Below are positions 1 to 11,960 of a stretch of DNA of 48,978 nt, piece after piece; position 1 is the first letter of the stretch, and each line of letters begins with the position of its first letter. The notes beneath the pieces are model-generated. The model saw only the letters and a program-made list of their open reading frames with translations. It ran no database searches and was not told where the DNA came from. The DNA is from Martelella mediterranea (GTDB lineage: Bacteria; Pseudomonadota; Alphaproteobacteria; Rhizobiales; Rhizobiaceae): assembly GCF_004342225.1 (NCBI RefSeq), contig NZ_SMAR01000029.1, positions 1-48,978 on the forward strand, given 5' to 3'. Made by a program: the position numbers and the translations under genes.

Positions 1-42
1 CAGTTCGTCCTTCGAAAGCCGCTGCAAATCATTTCGATCCAT
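1..42 (-). CDS. IS66-like transposase, N-terminal 14 codons only (runs off window)
   Basis: Read on the minus strand from an ATG at 42, the first 14 codons give MDRNDLQRLSKDEL with no stop before the window edge. This closely resembles the start of one branch of IS66-type transposases, which begin MDR-DL-LSK-EL and continue into a leucine-rich helix. Only 14 residues are available, so the family is recalled from a short motif. No convincing ribosome binding site is visible upstream of the ATG. If right, the window begins inside an insertion sequence, in line with the mobile-element material at the other end. Confidence 0.42.
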   Translation of the reverse strand, partial: MDRNDLQRLSKDEL

Positions 43-334
43 GGCTGTATGGATTCAGAAATCCGTGCCCGTGACAAGGGGGTGGGTAAATACAAGAATG
101 TTACTTTTCGAATATTTTTATCATTATGAAATTTGAAAAATTCAATGCGAAATATATTTTAAGATATATTAATAATATTAATCCAATTTAATATTTATTA
201 TTATGGGTATTTACATGTTTTATGCGTAATAAAATAATTTGTTTACATAGAATTTACATAGAATATAATTATCAATGTCGAATAAAAATTTAATTCGGCA
301 TTTAATAGTTAAACGAAATAAGAGAGGGTTCACT
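43..334. other. AT-rich non-coding stretch
   Basis: This 292-base stretch is far richer in A and T than the rest of the window, especially 100-300, which is mostly runs of A, T and TAATA-like words. It separates the presumed IS edge from the small gene at 335. It probably contains that gene's promoter, but the AT-richness gives many chance -10 matches and I cannot place one reliably. The composition suggests recently acquired DNA. Confidence 0.5.
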
Positions 335-598
335 ATGCAGGAAAGAGAGATGGATGATCGCATGTCGCTCCGTACAGATGAGGAGCGCGCAGCCTGGAAC
401 CGGTATATGCGGAACTTTCGGCGATCTTTCAAGGAGAAGGGGTTGACCAGTTTGTCGACCGTCGTGAAGACAGAACATGCTGAATTCATTGAACGGTTTG
501 GACGGGAAACGGCTTGTGATTCAAAACGTGAAGCGCTGATGACCATCATTGACAGTTTCAAAAAGCAATATGATCAGGCCAAGAATGAAAAGGCCTAG
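335..598 (+). CDS. small hypothetical protein, possible ribbon-helix-helix regulator
   Basis: An 87-residue hydrophilic protein. I chose ATG 335 because a purine-rich GAGAGGG lies just upstream; an in-frame ATG at 275 lies in AT-rich DNA without one. The middle reads as a short strand (LTSLSTVVK), a helix (HAEFIERFGRET), a turn and a second helix (KREALMTIIDSF), which is the order of elements in ribbon-helix-helix DNA-binding proteins such as plasmid copy-number regulators. The N-terminal part is a charged helix with several Arg residues. This is a fold inference from pattern, not a recognised family. The neighbours are an IS edge and non-coding DNA, so it may be mobile or plasmid-derived. 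Confidence 0.55.
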   Translation: MQEREMDDRMSLRTDEERAAWNRYMRNFRRSFKEKGLTSLSTVVKTEHAEFIERFGRETACDSKREALMTIIDSFKKQYDQAKNEKA

Positions 599-1045
599 AC
601 TTAAAAGTGCTATCGAAGAGGAGGGTGTGTGAATATATTCACAGGAATATAATCTCACGCCTTTTCCTTTGATGGATGGTTGGCCAAGAATGTTGTGAAT
701 GATGTTTTGAGAATATACGGGCTGCATTCTTCAGCTTGTTTGTCACGTTCCAGCATTTCGCCGAAACTGGTCTGCCGCAGGATCTGATTTGGCTGTTTAG
801 GCAGATAGCGTGCCTAGCACCATCGCGGACAAGCCGGTTTCAGTGCGAGCACTGCTTTCCAATTAGGTCGCAGGCTGCCGGGAACTTGCCTTTGCAGCTA
901 CCCAATGATTGTGCCGAGCTTTGTGGATCACGCGGATTGATCTTTTACCGGTTCGATTTGGAACGGGAAGTGTCTGTGATATAATAGGGTTTGAGTATAA
1001 CTGACAGGAAAGTGAATTGCGGGCTCTTTTAACTGTCAGGGTGGC
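599..1045. other. intergenic region, no supported gene
   Basis: 447 bases without a convincing gene. Short open frames on both strands lack ribosome binding sites and read like random sequence. The sequence up to about 1,020 probably contains the promoter of the GGDEF/EAL gene, but I cannot place it. Confidence 0.5.
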
Positions 1046-3298
1046 GTGACACCAAGATCAGAAATTTGCAGACGTCCGGTTTCTAAAATCGCAAGTGAGA
1101 CAGAATTGAACGAAAGAAAAGCACCGGCCAGCTATCCGATGCCGGAACACGAAGAAGGGCGTTTGTCAGCGCTTCAGGAGTATCAGCTCCTCGACACGAA
1201 GCCGGAATATAGTTTTGATCGCCTGACAAAGCTCGCCGCACGCCTGTTTGATGTTCCCATTGTCCTGATATCCCTGGTTGACCGGGAACGACAGTTCTTT
1301 AAATCCCATATTGGTCTCGATGTCTGTGAGACCGGGCGTGACCTTTCTTTCTGTGCGCATGCCATCCTTCAGGATGACACCATGATTGTGCCTGATGCTC
1401 TGGCTGACCCGCGGTTTGCCGATAACGGGCTGGTCACCGGGGAGCCGTTTATTCGGTTTTATGCCGGAAAACCGCTTGTTACTGCCGACGGCTTCAAGCT
1501 GGGGACGGTCTGTCTGATTGACAGAAGGCCACGCTACACTTTCAGCGAGGCTGATGTTGCCTTGCTGGGGGATATCGCGGAGCTCGTCATGGAGCATATG
1601 GAGGTGCGCCGCGCTAATTTTCTGCGAATATTCAACCAGGCGAGGTTTGAAAGCATTGCTCAGACATCGGCCGATGCGATCGTGTTCGCGGATAGTAAGG
1701 AACATATTGTCTTTTGGAACACGTCGGCTGAGCATATTTTCGGATACACCGCTGCGGAGGTTCTGAACCGTCCGGTGGACTTGCTGCTGTCGGATCATAG
1801 CCTACACCGCTTCAAGGCTGAGATGGATCGCGTGCTGAATGCGTCACGGCTCAGCGTGATGGACCGTATCATCGAAATGTCCGCCCGTCGCAAAGACGGT
1901 ACCGAGTTTCCCGCGGAGTTTTCTCTTTCTGTGTGGAAAGAGGCTGGTGAATTCAGTTCAGGTGCTGTTATTCGGGATATTACCGAGCGGCGCGAACATG
2001 AGGAGCGCCTGTTCCGGCTGGCCTCCCTTGATCCTCTCACGGACCTTCCCAATCGAAATGCACTGCGCGCGTGCCTTGATCGTGTACTGGCGGAGGCCGG
2101 GCAGGCGTGCACATTATTGCTGATGGACCTGGATCGGTTCAAGGAAATCAATGATACGCTCGGCCATTCCGTAGGCGATGATGTTCTCAAGCAGGTCACA
2201 TCGCGCCTGCTTGAAGTATGCCGTGATGCCATAAAAGTTGCGCGGCTGGGCGGAGATGAATTTGTCGTTCTCTTATCCGGCGATGATCAGGAAGCAGCGC
2301 GTCGTCACGCATCCGAGATTATCACCACTCTTTCTGCCCCTTATCATCTCGACAGATTATCAGCAGAAATTGGTGTCAGTGTCGGGATTGCGATGGCTCC
2401 AGTGCACAGTCAGCGTTCAGATACGCTTATGAACGCCGCAGACCTGGCTCTCTATAGGGCAAAACAGGCGGGGAAGGGAACCTATGCGTTTTTCGAACCG
2501 GCCTTGCGCGAGGCTGTCGTTAAACGCCGCTCTTTTGAAAAGGAGCTAAAGCGTGCCTTCATACAAAATGAGTTCGAGCTTTTTTATCAGCCGCAGTTTT
2601 CGACTGACCCGCGTCGATTGACAGGCGCGGAGGCGCTTATTCGATGGCGCCATCCTGACAGGGGGCTTCTCAGCCCGATCAGTTTCATTGATATCCTCAG
2701 TCACAAGCCATCTGCACCTGAAATCGGCGAATGGATTTTACGCACTGCGTGTCAGCAGGCCGTGAAATGGCGGAAGAACGTGCCTGATTTCACAATGGGC
2801 GTGAACCTGTTTGAGGCGCAATTCAGAAATGGTGATCTCCCGTCGGTTGTCGAAAAGGCTCTGACCGATACCGGTCTGCCGGCTGTCGCGCTGGAACTGG
2901 AAATCGTTGAGAACATTTTGCTGCACGATGACCTGAATACTCTCAGAATGCTGAAGGACCTGAGGGCACTTGGAGTCGGGCTGGCTTTCGACGACTATGG
3001 CACCGGTTTTGCTTCGCTTAGCCTGTTGAAGCGTTTTCCGGTTTCACGTCTGAAGATTGATCGCACATTTGTAAGGGATGCCGATATCGACCCCGAAGAT
3101 GAAGCTGTGATCCGTGCCATTTTGTTTCTTGGGCGAAGTTTCGGGATGGAGGTGATTGCCGAGGGGGTTGAAACCGAGGCCCAGTTTAGGCTTCTCAGGC
3201 AGATGGACTGCCATCATGTTCAGGGCTATCTCTTCGGCAAACCTGTGTCACCGGAATTGTTTGAACAAGACTTCCTGGCAGCGGCTGTAACGGGTTAG
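1046..3298 (+). CDS. GAF-PAS-GGDEF-EAL cyclic-di-GMP signalling protein
   Basis: A 750-residue cytoplasmic protein that can make and/or break cyclic-di-GMP under control of two sensor domains. Domains in order: GAF (about 35-190, with the LDTKPE and FCAHAI motifs typical of this GAF subgroup), PAS (about 200-316), GGDEF (about 320-490) and EAL (about 510-745). The cyclase signature GGDEF is intact at residues 402-406. The inhibitory RxxD site normally placed five residues before it reads RDAI (393-396), so product inhibition is probably lost. The EAL domain keeps E529, the DDYGTG loop, LKID and the EGVE glutamate, so phosphodiesterase activity is plausible. The GTG start has AGGGTGG upstream; ATG 1139 (residue 32) is an alternative just before the GAF domain. 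No membrane segment is seen. Confidence 0.9.
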   Translation: MTPRSEICRRPVSKIASETELNERKAPASYPMPEHEEGRLSALQEYQLLDTKPEYSFDRLTKLAARLFDVPIVLISLVDRERQFFKSHIGLDVCETGRDLSFCAHAILQDDTMIVPDALADPRFADNGLVTGEPFIRFYAGKPLVTADGFKLGTVCLIDRRPRYTFSEADVALLGDIAELVMEHMEVRRANFLRIFNQARFESIAQTSADAIVFADSKEHIVFWNTSAEHIFGYTAAEVLNRPVDLLLSDHSLHRFKAEMDRVLNASRLSVMDRIIEMSARRKDGTEFPAEFSLSVWKEAGEFSSGAVIRDITERREHEERLFRLASLDPLTDLPNRNALRACLDRVLAEAGQACTLLLMDLDRFKEINDTLGHSVGDDVLKQVTSRLLEVCRDAIKVARLGGDEFVVLLSGDDQEAARRHASEIITTLSAPYHLDRLSAEIGVSVGIAMAPVHSQRSDTLMNAADLALYRAKQAGKGTYAFFEPALREAVVKRRSFEKELKRAFIQNEFELFYQPQFSTDPRRLTGAEALIRWRHPDRGLLSPISFIDILSHKPSAPEIGEWILRTACQQAVKWRKNVPDFTMGVNLFEAQFRNGDLPSVVEKALTDTGLPAVALELEIVENILLHDDLNTLRMLKDLRALGVGLAFDDYGTGFASLSLLKRFPVSRLKIDRTFVRDADIDPEDEAVIRAILFLGRSFGMEVIAEGVETEAQFRLLRQMDCHHVQGYLFGKPVSPELFEQDFLAAAVTG

Positions 3299-3724
3299 TG
3301 GCCAGCCGCAGCTCTATGGTGGAGCACAGTTTCTGGACCAGAATGACCGGCCAGAAGGGCAAGGCTGAATTAGGGTAAGTTTGGGTCGACCTTATTGGAG
3401 GGGCTCGCCGGTACGTTTGCAGCAACCTCATTTGCTTTCATTCGTTCTTCCCGTTTGTGTTTCGTTATTCTTGCTCAGTCAATTCGCCCTCTGCACCGAT
3501 ATTGAGAGCGCGGCCCCAGTCGACATATCACGCAGGTTGGAAACGAGAGCAGATGTTTTTTCTGCGGGGTCGGCACGCAAGAATAGCGTGAACCGAGGCG
3601 CGCGCGCTTTTTTCTCATTCTTTGTTAAGCACTTGGCAACCAAGCCGCAAATGGCGAGTGAATTGGACTTGAAAACGGAACAAAAAAAGAACAATATAAA
3701 AACATAAGTGAACAGGAGGCCATA
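3299..3724. other. intergenic region upstream of a small peptide gene
   Basis: 426 bases between the GGDEF/EAL gene and the small membrane peptide. A 108-codon open frame (TTG start at 3381) runs through it but lacks a ribosome binding site, and its composition is not protein-like. The part near 3,600-3,700 is A/T-rich and is a plausible promoter for the peptide gene. Confidence 0.45.
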
Positions 3725-3811
3725 ATGATTGATATTTTGCGTGATGTTGCTGCTTTTGCTTCGATCTCTCTTTTTGTTTTGACCCTTTCATTGATTGTCA
3801 CAGCTTTTTGA
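3725..3811 (+). CDS. 28-residue single-span membrane peptide
   Basis: A short open frame of 28 residues, ATG at 3725 and TGA at 3809-3811, preceded at ideal distance by the very strong Shine-Dalgarno ACAGGAGG (3711-3718). The product starts MIDILRDVAAF and then is almost entirely hydrophobic (Ile, Leu, Phe, Val, Ser, Thr) to the C-terminus, the right length for one membrane helix with a short N-terminal segment outside. No family is recognised. Small inner-membrane proteins of this kind often act as modulators of larger membrane complexes, but no partner is implied by the neighbours (a GGDEF/EAL protein upstream, dnaE downstream). Confidence 0.55.
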   Translation: MIDILRDVAAFASISLFVLTLSLIVTAF

Positions 3812-3950
3812 GTTTCGTCGCGATGCTGAACAATAGGCCGGTTTTCTGTGAACGGCGCGCTGAGGCGTTGCGCAGGTGGCCCGCTCTCTGCAATGAATGG
3901 AAAATTGATGTGTCTTGATTCCGGTTGCGGTTAAGAGGTTTGTGATAGCG

Positions 3951-7442
<3,492 letters not shown>

Positions 7443-7945
7443 TAGCTCTGGCGCGTGGCCGAATTGAAAACCGCAAACGCTTCTGTCGGGCCTTGAGACC
7501 CGAATTGCGAATCGTATGAAACCGATTCTCTTCCGCCGCAAACAATTCCGCTTTCTCAAGTCGGGAATCCGGTTGTGTCGGCGAAACGTTTGTTCGGTTT
7601 TACCCAGAGCTGGCTTGTTAAGCGTTCTCTTGAGTGCCTGAGACACCGTCTATCTCGTGGCCATTATGCTCCTTGAGGGCACGGGAAGGCTTGTTTTTGT
7701 TAGTGTTTTGTTAAGAATTGAGCGGGTGGACCGGCTATCTGTTGCCTATTCGCAACAATGTTTGCGGAAGGTTGGGTGGAAACGCATATTCGGGGCCGTT
7801 CTTGATTGCGAACGCGGCCACGTCTTGTATGTTCATATTCGGAAGCGAGGGCGATGCGGCCCAATCTTCTTTAATCCAGGGGATGGGGCAGGGACCGCTT
7901 AGCGGAAATCCCAGACCCGCTTTAAAACCTTATTTGGAGGTCATT
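7443..7945. other. long leader region upstream of the porin
   Basis: 503 bases without a supported gene. The porin reading frame stays open well upstream of the true start, but that extension is not protein-like and the signal peptide begins at 7946. The region probably holds the porin promoter and a long untranslated leader, a common place for control by small RNAs in outer-membrane-protein genes. No strong dnaE terminator was found. Confidence 0.45.
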
Positions 7946-9094
7946 ATGAACGTTAAGAGCCTTCTCCTCGGCTCCGCTGCTGCTGTTGCTGCAGCTACTG
8001 GCGCTCAGGCTGCCGACCCGGTCGTGGTTGTTGAGCCTGTTGCTCCGAACTATGTTGAAGTTTGCGACACCTTCGGTGCAGGCTTCTTCTACATTCCGGG
8101 TACGGAAACCTGCCTCGATGTTGGCGGTTATATTCGTTTCCAGGTTGACTTTTCCGCAGGCGATGCTGCTCCGCTGAGCAACGGTGCCTGGGGTGCCTGG
8201 ACACGTGGTCACCTCGATATCACATCGAAAACCGACACCGAGCTTGGTGTTCTGACGGGTAACATCCAGATCAACGCTGAAGCTGACAGCAATAATGGTG
8301 CTTCCTACAGTTTCCATGATGGCAACCAGGTTGTTCTCGACCAGACATACCTCGCACTGGGTGGCTTCCAGGCTGGTTACTTCGAAAGCTACTGGGATGA
8401 AGGTCTTGTTGGCGAAATCGACGATCTGTCCGGTAACACGAAGTTCAACTCGATCCGTTATGGTTTCGTTGCTGATGGCTTCATTGCCGGTCTGTCGCTT
8501 GATGCCCTGACGCCGAGCATGGTCAAGACGCAGGATATGTACTTTGATGGTACGACTGCAACGCACTATGAGCCGGCCATCAACGCTCTCGGCGTTTCCG
8601 GTCGTATCGGCTTCGCTGCCGGTGGTGTTTCCGCCAAGTTGGACGGTGGTTATGACACCTACAACGAAGAAGGCTCGCTGCGCCTGATGACCGAATTCGA
8701 AATCGGTCCGGGTACACTTGACATTGGTGCTCAGTATGCATCCGGTTGGAACGCTTATGCTAACACCGGCGTCTCTGGTTTTGGTGTCGCTTCTTCGACC
8801 GTTTTCCCGGGCACGTCAGGTACAATCAACGGTTCTTATGTTGATTGGGCTGTAGCCGCCGGTTACGCTCTGAACGTTTCGGACAAGTTCACTGTTACCC
8901 CTGCCGTACAGTATTCTCATGTTGAAGACTCTGTATGGGTTGACGCTGACGAATACTGGCAGTTCGGCGCTCTGTTCGAGTACGAAATCGTCGATGGTCT
9001 GGCTGCCAAGCTGAACCTTGACTACTACCAGGCTGATAACCTGCCTGAAGATAACCTCTTCAGTGGTTGGTTCCGTCTGGAGCGTAGCTTCTAA
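7946..9094 (+). CDS. Omp2-like outer membrane porin
   Basis: A general-diffusion porin of the Porin_2 family (Brucella Omp2a/Omp2b relatives), 382 residues as precursor. It has a clear signal peptide, MNVKSLLLGSAAAVAAATGA followed by QA, with cleavage before ADPV. The conserved Omp2 segment around YVEVCDTFGAG and GTETCLDVGGYIRF follows; its two cysteines are typical of the family. The rest is alternating beta-strand sequence ending in a C-terminal Phe, the usual signal for barrel assembly. ATG 7946 has GGAGG at ideal spacing (7937-7941). The codon choice is regular, as in a highly expressed gene, and a strong terminator follows. Brucella carries two adjacent omp2 genes; here there is only one. 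Confidence 0.93.
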   Translation: MNVKSLLLGSAAAVAAATGAQAADPVVVVEPVAPNYVEVCDTFGAGFFYIPGTETCLDVGGYIRFQVDFSAGDAAPLSNGAWGAWTRGHLDITSKTDTELGVLTGNIQINAEADSNNGASYSFHDGNQVVLDQTYLALGGFQAGYFESYWDEGLVGEIDDLSGNTKFNSIRYGFVADGFIAGLSLDALTPSMVKTQDMYFDGTTATHYEPAINALGVSGRIGFAAGGVSAKLDGGYDTYNEEGSLRLMTEFEIGPGTLDIGAQYASGWNAYANTGVSGFGVASSTVFPGTSGTINGSYVDWAVAAGYALNVSDKFTVTPAVQYSHVEDSVWVDADEYWQFGALFEYEIVDGLAAKLNLDYYQADNLPEDNLFSGWFRLERSF

Positions 9095-9120
9095 TCAGTT
9101 GATCTGATTTGAATACAGAA

Positions 9121-9146
9121 AGCCCGGCCTTTTGGCCGGGCTTTTT
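9121..9146 (+). terminator. rho-independent terminator of the porin gene
   Basis: A perfect 9-bp GC-rich stem (9121-9129 with 9134-9142), a TTTT loop and a following run of five T. It lies 26 bases after the porin stop codon. Confidence 0.93.
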
Positions 9147-9367
9147 GTGTTGAGCCGGCTCTATTTTCCCCATTGGTCTTTTGGCCTACGCTTGCTGCTT
9201 CATCTACTTTCCGTTTTTTCTGGTCGTTCAATTCTGAGGTGGATTGTAAGACATGCCGGTGGATTGATAAAACTGCCATTATCGCGGGTTGTCATGCGTG
9301 AACAACGCTCGCTCTTGTGCTTCTTGAGCAAAGGCTTGGCTTTTGGGAGGAGGGCGCAGTTTGGAGA

Positions 9368-9454
9368 TGGTGCGGACGGCGGGAATCGAACCCGCATGAC
9401 CATCCGGTCGAGGGATTTTAAGTCCCTTGCGTCTACCAGTTTCGCCACGCCCGC
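9368..9454 (-). tRNA. tRNA-Leu (anticodon UAA)
   Basis: Read on the minus strand: acceptor GCGGGCG pairs with CGTCCGC (one G-T pair), followed by discriminator A and an encoded CCA (9368-9370). The anticodon stem AGGGA/TCCCT encloses the loop CTTAAAA, giving anticodon TAA for the UUA leucine codon. The T-arm GGTTCGATTCC and a long variable arm typical of leucine tRNAs are present. The gene stands alone, and no integrase or attachment-site duplication is seen near its 3' end. Confidence 0.95.
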
Positions 9455-10026
9455 AGATGCTTGTTTCCTTAGTATGCCCTGCTGAGGTTCGCAACTCCAG
9501 AAAAGAGAATTCACACAGGTTATGGATTAATGCTCTGTTCCTGTGAGCTGTCCCGTTCAGGGCTGCTTTCCTTTTGACGTTCGATCCTCCACGGGCGGCC
9601 GCTGAGATGGCGCCGTCGCAGGTCGAGCTTAGCAATCAATCTGCCCGGCTACGTCATTTTCTGACTGCGTTGCCCGGCCGCTTTGTTTGTTGTCCTGGGT
9701 GTCGTTTCCGCATTTTTCGTCTCCGAGTTTTTTGTAACTTTTCATGCGTCGTGGTTAGGGGTGATGGGCGTCTTTGAGAGCGCAAGGCTCTGTTGCTCAA
9801 CTGCAACAGCATTATCGATCAAAATTTCGTATGAAGTATTGCTGAAGTTCTGTCCATTTCCCGCCACAAAGGAAGAGCATTTAAGGACAGAGCCAAAATG
9901 ACCGCCGGAATTCGGCTTTCCGGAATAAACAGGCAGCGGATGTGATCTTTTCGAATATGAAGAAAAGGTTATGTCAGCGCAATCAGGCTCCTATGGTGTC
10001 AGATGATACGTGAAGTTGAAACATTG
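9455..10026. other. intergenic region between tRNA-Leu and exoR
   Basis: About 570 bases with no supported gene. It should contain the tRNA promoter (minus strand) and the exoR promoter (plus strand). A 15-codon frame at 9898 has only a weak ribosome binding site. I see no repeat or strong hairpin. Confidence 0.4.
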
Positions 10027-10824
10027 ATGTTCCTAGCTCCAGTGAAGCTATGTTCACTTCTGCTCGTAGCTGCGGTGTGCTCGGCGACCTTGGGGTTGAG
10101 CCGTGCCCACGCTTTTGATGTTCAGTCCGATGTTTCCAAAGATGCCGGGCGTTTCGATCTCTTCCGCTTCGGATTCAAGGCTTATAAGGACGGGGATAAA
10201 GATAAGGCGGTAGAAGCTTATCGCTACGCCGCAGAGAAGGGACACACCGGTTCACGCTGGGCACTGGCCAACATGTATGCCTACGGAGATGGTGTACCGG
10301 AAAATGATTATGAAGCCTTCAAGATTTATCTGAAGCTTGTGAATGAGGATGTCGAGCCAGGATCTCCGGATACAGGGTTTTACGTCAATGCACTCATGGC
10401 GCTTGCCGAATATTATGAGACCGGGATCGCCGATACGCCGGTGAAAAAAGATCTTGCTCAGGCGCGGCAGCTTTATTTTCAGGCAGCATCGGTCTTTGGC
10501 TACCCTGAGGCTCAGTACCGGCTTGCCAAGATGATATTGCACGGAGAGGGCGGCCCCGAAAATGTGCGGCTTGCCAAGAAATGGCTGAATGTCGCACGTC
10601 AGAACGGAAACATTCCGGCTATGGCCGTTTTCGGAAATCTCATCTTCAATGAAGGCCAGCCCGTTCTTGGGCTTGCTTATCTGACAGCTGCAGTCAGTCG
10701 GTGCAATCCGAGCGATTGTGCCTGGATTCGCGATCTGCAGGAAAAGTCATTTTCAGTTGTTGATGAAAATGATCGTCGCGGTGCCATCGCACTTGCGCAA
10801 AATATGAGCACCGGCAATCACTGA
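10027..10824 (+). CDS. exoR: ExoR, periplasmic Sel1-repeat regulator
   Basis: A 265-residue periplasmic protein that in rhizobia binds and restrains the ExoS (ChvG) sensor kinase, and so controls exopolysaccharide, motility and acid/host-entry responses through ChvI. A signal peptide ends AHA before FDVQSD. Several Sel1-like repeats follow (for example AVEAYRYAAEKGHTGSRWAL and the stretch around AQARQLYFQAASVFGYPEAQ), matching the ExoR layout. ATG 10027 gives a compact signal peptide; in-frame ATG 10003 is possible, and neither has a strong ribosome binding site. The ExoS/ChvI genes are not in the window. It is convergent with xthA, and a palindromic repeat lies between them. Confidence 0.85.
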   Translation: MFLAPVKLCSLLLVAAVCSATLGLSRAHAFDVQSDVSKDAGRFDLFRFGFKAYKDGDKDKAVEAYRYAAEKGHTGSRWALANMYAYGDGVPENDYEAFKIYLKLVNEDVEPGSPDTGFYVNALMALAEYYETGIADTPVKKDLAQARQLYFQAASVFGYPEAQYRLAKMILHGEGGPENVRLAKKWLNVARQNGNIPAMAVFGNLIFNEGQPVLGLAYLTAAVSRCNPSDCAWIRDLQEKSFSVVDENDRRGAIALAQNMSTGNH

Positions 10825-10879
10825 TTGTATGAAAGCTGGGCAATCAGAGTTGGATCCACATTTTATGGTCGCCTTGCTC

Positions 10880-10981
10880 CTACAGCATCGGCCCGAAAAT
10901 CGGAATCGATTTTCGGGCCGATGCTTATATTCAATAGGTTAGAGCGTCCTTTGTGCATCCGAATGGATGCACGGCGCTCCA
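10880..10981. repeat. palindromic repeat copy A (Bru-RS-like)
   Basis: About 100 bases made of two palindromes. The first has perfect 19-bp arms (10884-10902 with 10907-10925) around GAAT. A spacer containing TTCAATAGGTTAGAGCG leads to a second hairpin whose core is GTGCATCC-GAAT-GGATGCAC. The same architecture and near-identical sequence recur at 48700-48802, and the first half recurs at 41824-41873. Size and structure resemble the Bru-RS palindromic repeats known from Brucella; that link is by memory. It sits between the convergent exoR and xthA genes and could also act as a bidirectional terminator. Confidence 0.85.
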
Positions 10982-10984
10982 GGG

Positions 10985-11776
10985 TCAGGCCCAGTCGTAA
11001 TTGATCTCGCAGACAACCGGAACATGATCTGAGGGTTTTTCCCAGCTGCGGGTGTTTTTGTGAATGCTGACGGAGTCGATTCGGTCGGCCGCCTCGGCAG
11101 ACATCAGCATATGGTCGATACGGATACCGTTATTCTTTTGCCAGGCACCAGCCTGATAATCCCAGAATGTGTATTGCCCACTGGTGTCATTCATGCCGGA
11201 GACGGCATCATAAAGCCCAAGGTTCAGCAGTTTGCAGAATGCTGCACGTGTTTGCGGCAGGAAGAGTGCATCCCCGGCCCAGGCTGCCGGGTCGTGGCAA
11301 TCTGACGGGCGCGGGATCACATTATAATCGCCGGCCAGAATCAGCGGTTCCTCGAGCGCAAGGCGTTCTTCCGCATGACCGGCCAGTCTTGCCATCCATT
11401 TGAGCTTATAGGGATATTTCTCGCTATCGACCGGATTTCCATTTGGCAGGTAGATAGATGCAATACGGATGACGCCGCCTTTTACAGCGTAAACACCTTC
11501 AATAAAACGGGCCTGAATATCATCGTCGTCACCGGGCAGGCCGCGACTGATCTCATCAGGGCTTTTGGCGGAGATGAGAGCGACCCCGTTAAAGCCTTTC
11601 TGTCCATGCGTTTCGACATGATAACCCAGTTCTTCGATCTTATCGCGCGGGAAGGCTTCATCGACGGATTTGATTTCCTGAAGGCAGACAATGTCGGGTT
11701 TTTCGTTCGACAGCCAGTTTGTCAGATTGTCAATCCGGGCTTTAATGCCGTTGATATTCCAGGTCGCGATTCTCAT
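10985..11776 (-). CDS. xthA: exodeoxyribonuclease III
   Basis: A 263-residue base-excision-repair enzyme that cleaves DNA at abasic sites and has 3'-5' exonuclease activity (endonuclease/exonuclease/phosphatase fold). It starts MRIATWNINGIKAR, then LQEIKS (the metal-binding glutamate), GDYNVIP, GIRIDHML and SDHVPV near the C-terminus (catalytic Asp-His), all family hallmarks. ATG 11776 is the obvious start; the upstream extension is not conserved-looking. It is divergent from the permease gene at 11961, so the promoters of both lie in the 184-base gap. Confidence 0.94.
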   Translation of the reverse strand: MRIATWNINGIKARIDNLTNWLSNEKPDIVCLQEIKSVDEAFPRDKIEELGYHVETHGQKGFNGVALISAKSPDEISRGLPGDDDDIQARFIEGVYAVKGGVIRIASIYLPNGNPVDSEKYPYKLKWMARLAGHAEERLALEEPLILAGDYNVIPRPSDCHDPAAWAGDALFLPQTRAAFCKLLNLGLYDAVSGMNDTSGQYTFWDYQAGAWQKNNGIRIDHMLMSAEAADRIDSVSIHKNTRSWEKPSDHVPVVCEINYDWA

Positions 11777-11960
11777 TGGGGTTTTGTCCGTGTTGGTTAG
11801 CAGGCTTCTTATGCCTGAGACCGCCCGGTAAATGCAAATGCCACCTTTGCCGGTTGCAAAACTGGCTTGTGACAATTTTATGGCACAGTTTTTGCTTTGT
11901 AGTTTTTGCACACTCTAAGGGGAAACAGAGCGGCCTACGCCGCTTGAGAAAGAGAAATCT

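Noticed and set aside
521-727. 68-codon minus-strand frame with a hydrophobic C-terminal half
   Set aside because: The hydrophobic part is the complement of the small gene at 335-598; the overlap and weak start make it unlikely.
736-984. 82-codon frame before the GGDEF/EAL gene
   Set aside because: No start signal and no recognisable content.
3381-3707. 108-codon frame in the gap after the GGDEF/EAL gene
   Set aside because: TTG start without a ribosome binding site; content not protein-like apart from a short hydrophobic stretch.
9368-9454. tRNA-Leu as an integration site for an island
   Set aside because: No integrase gene and no duplicated tRNA 3' end found in the flanking sequence.
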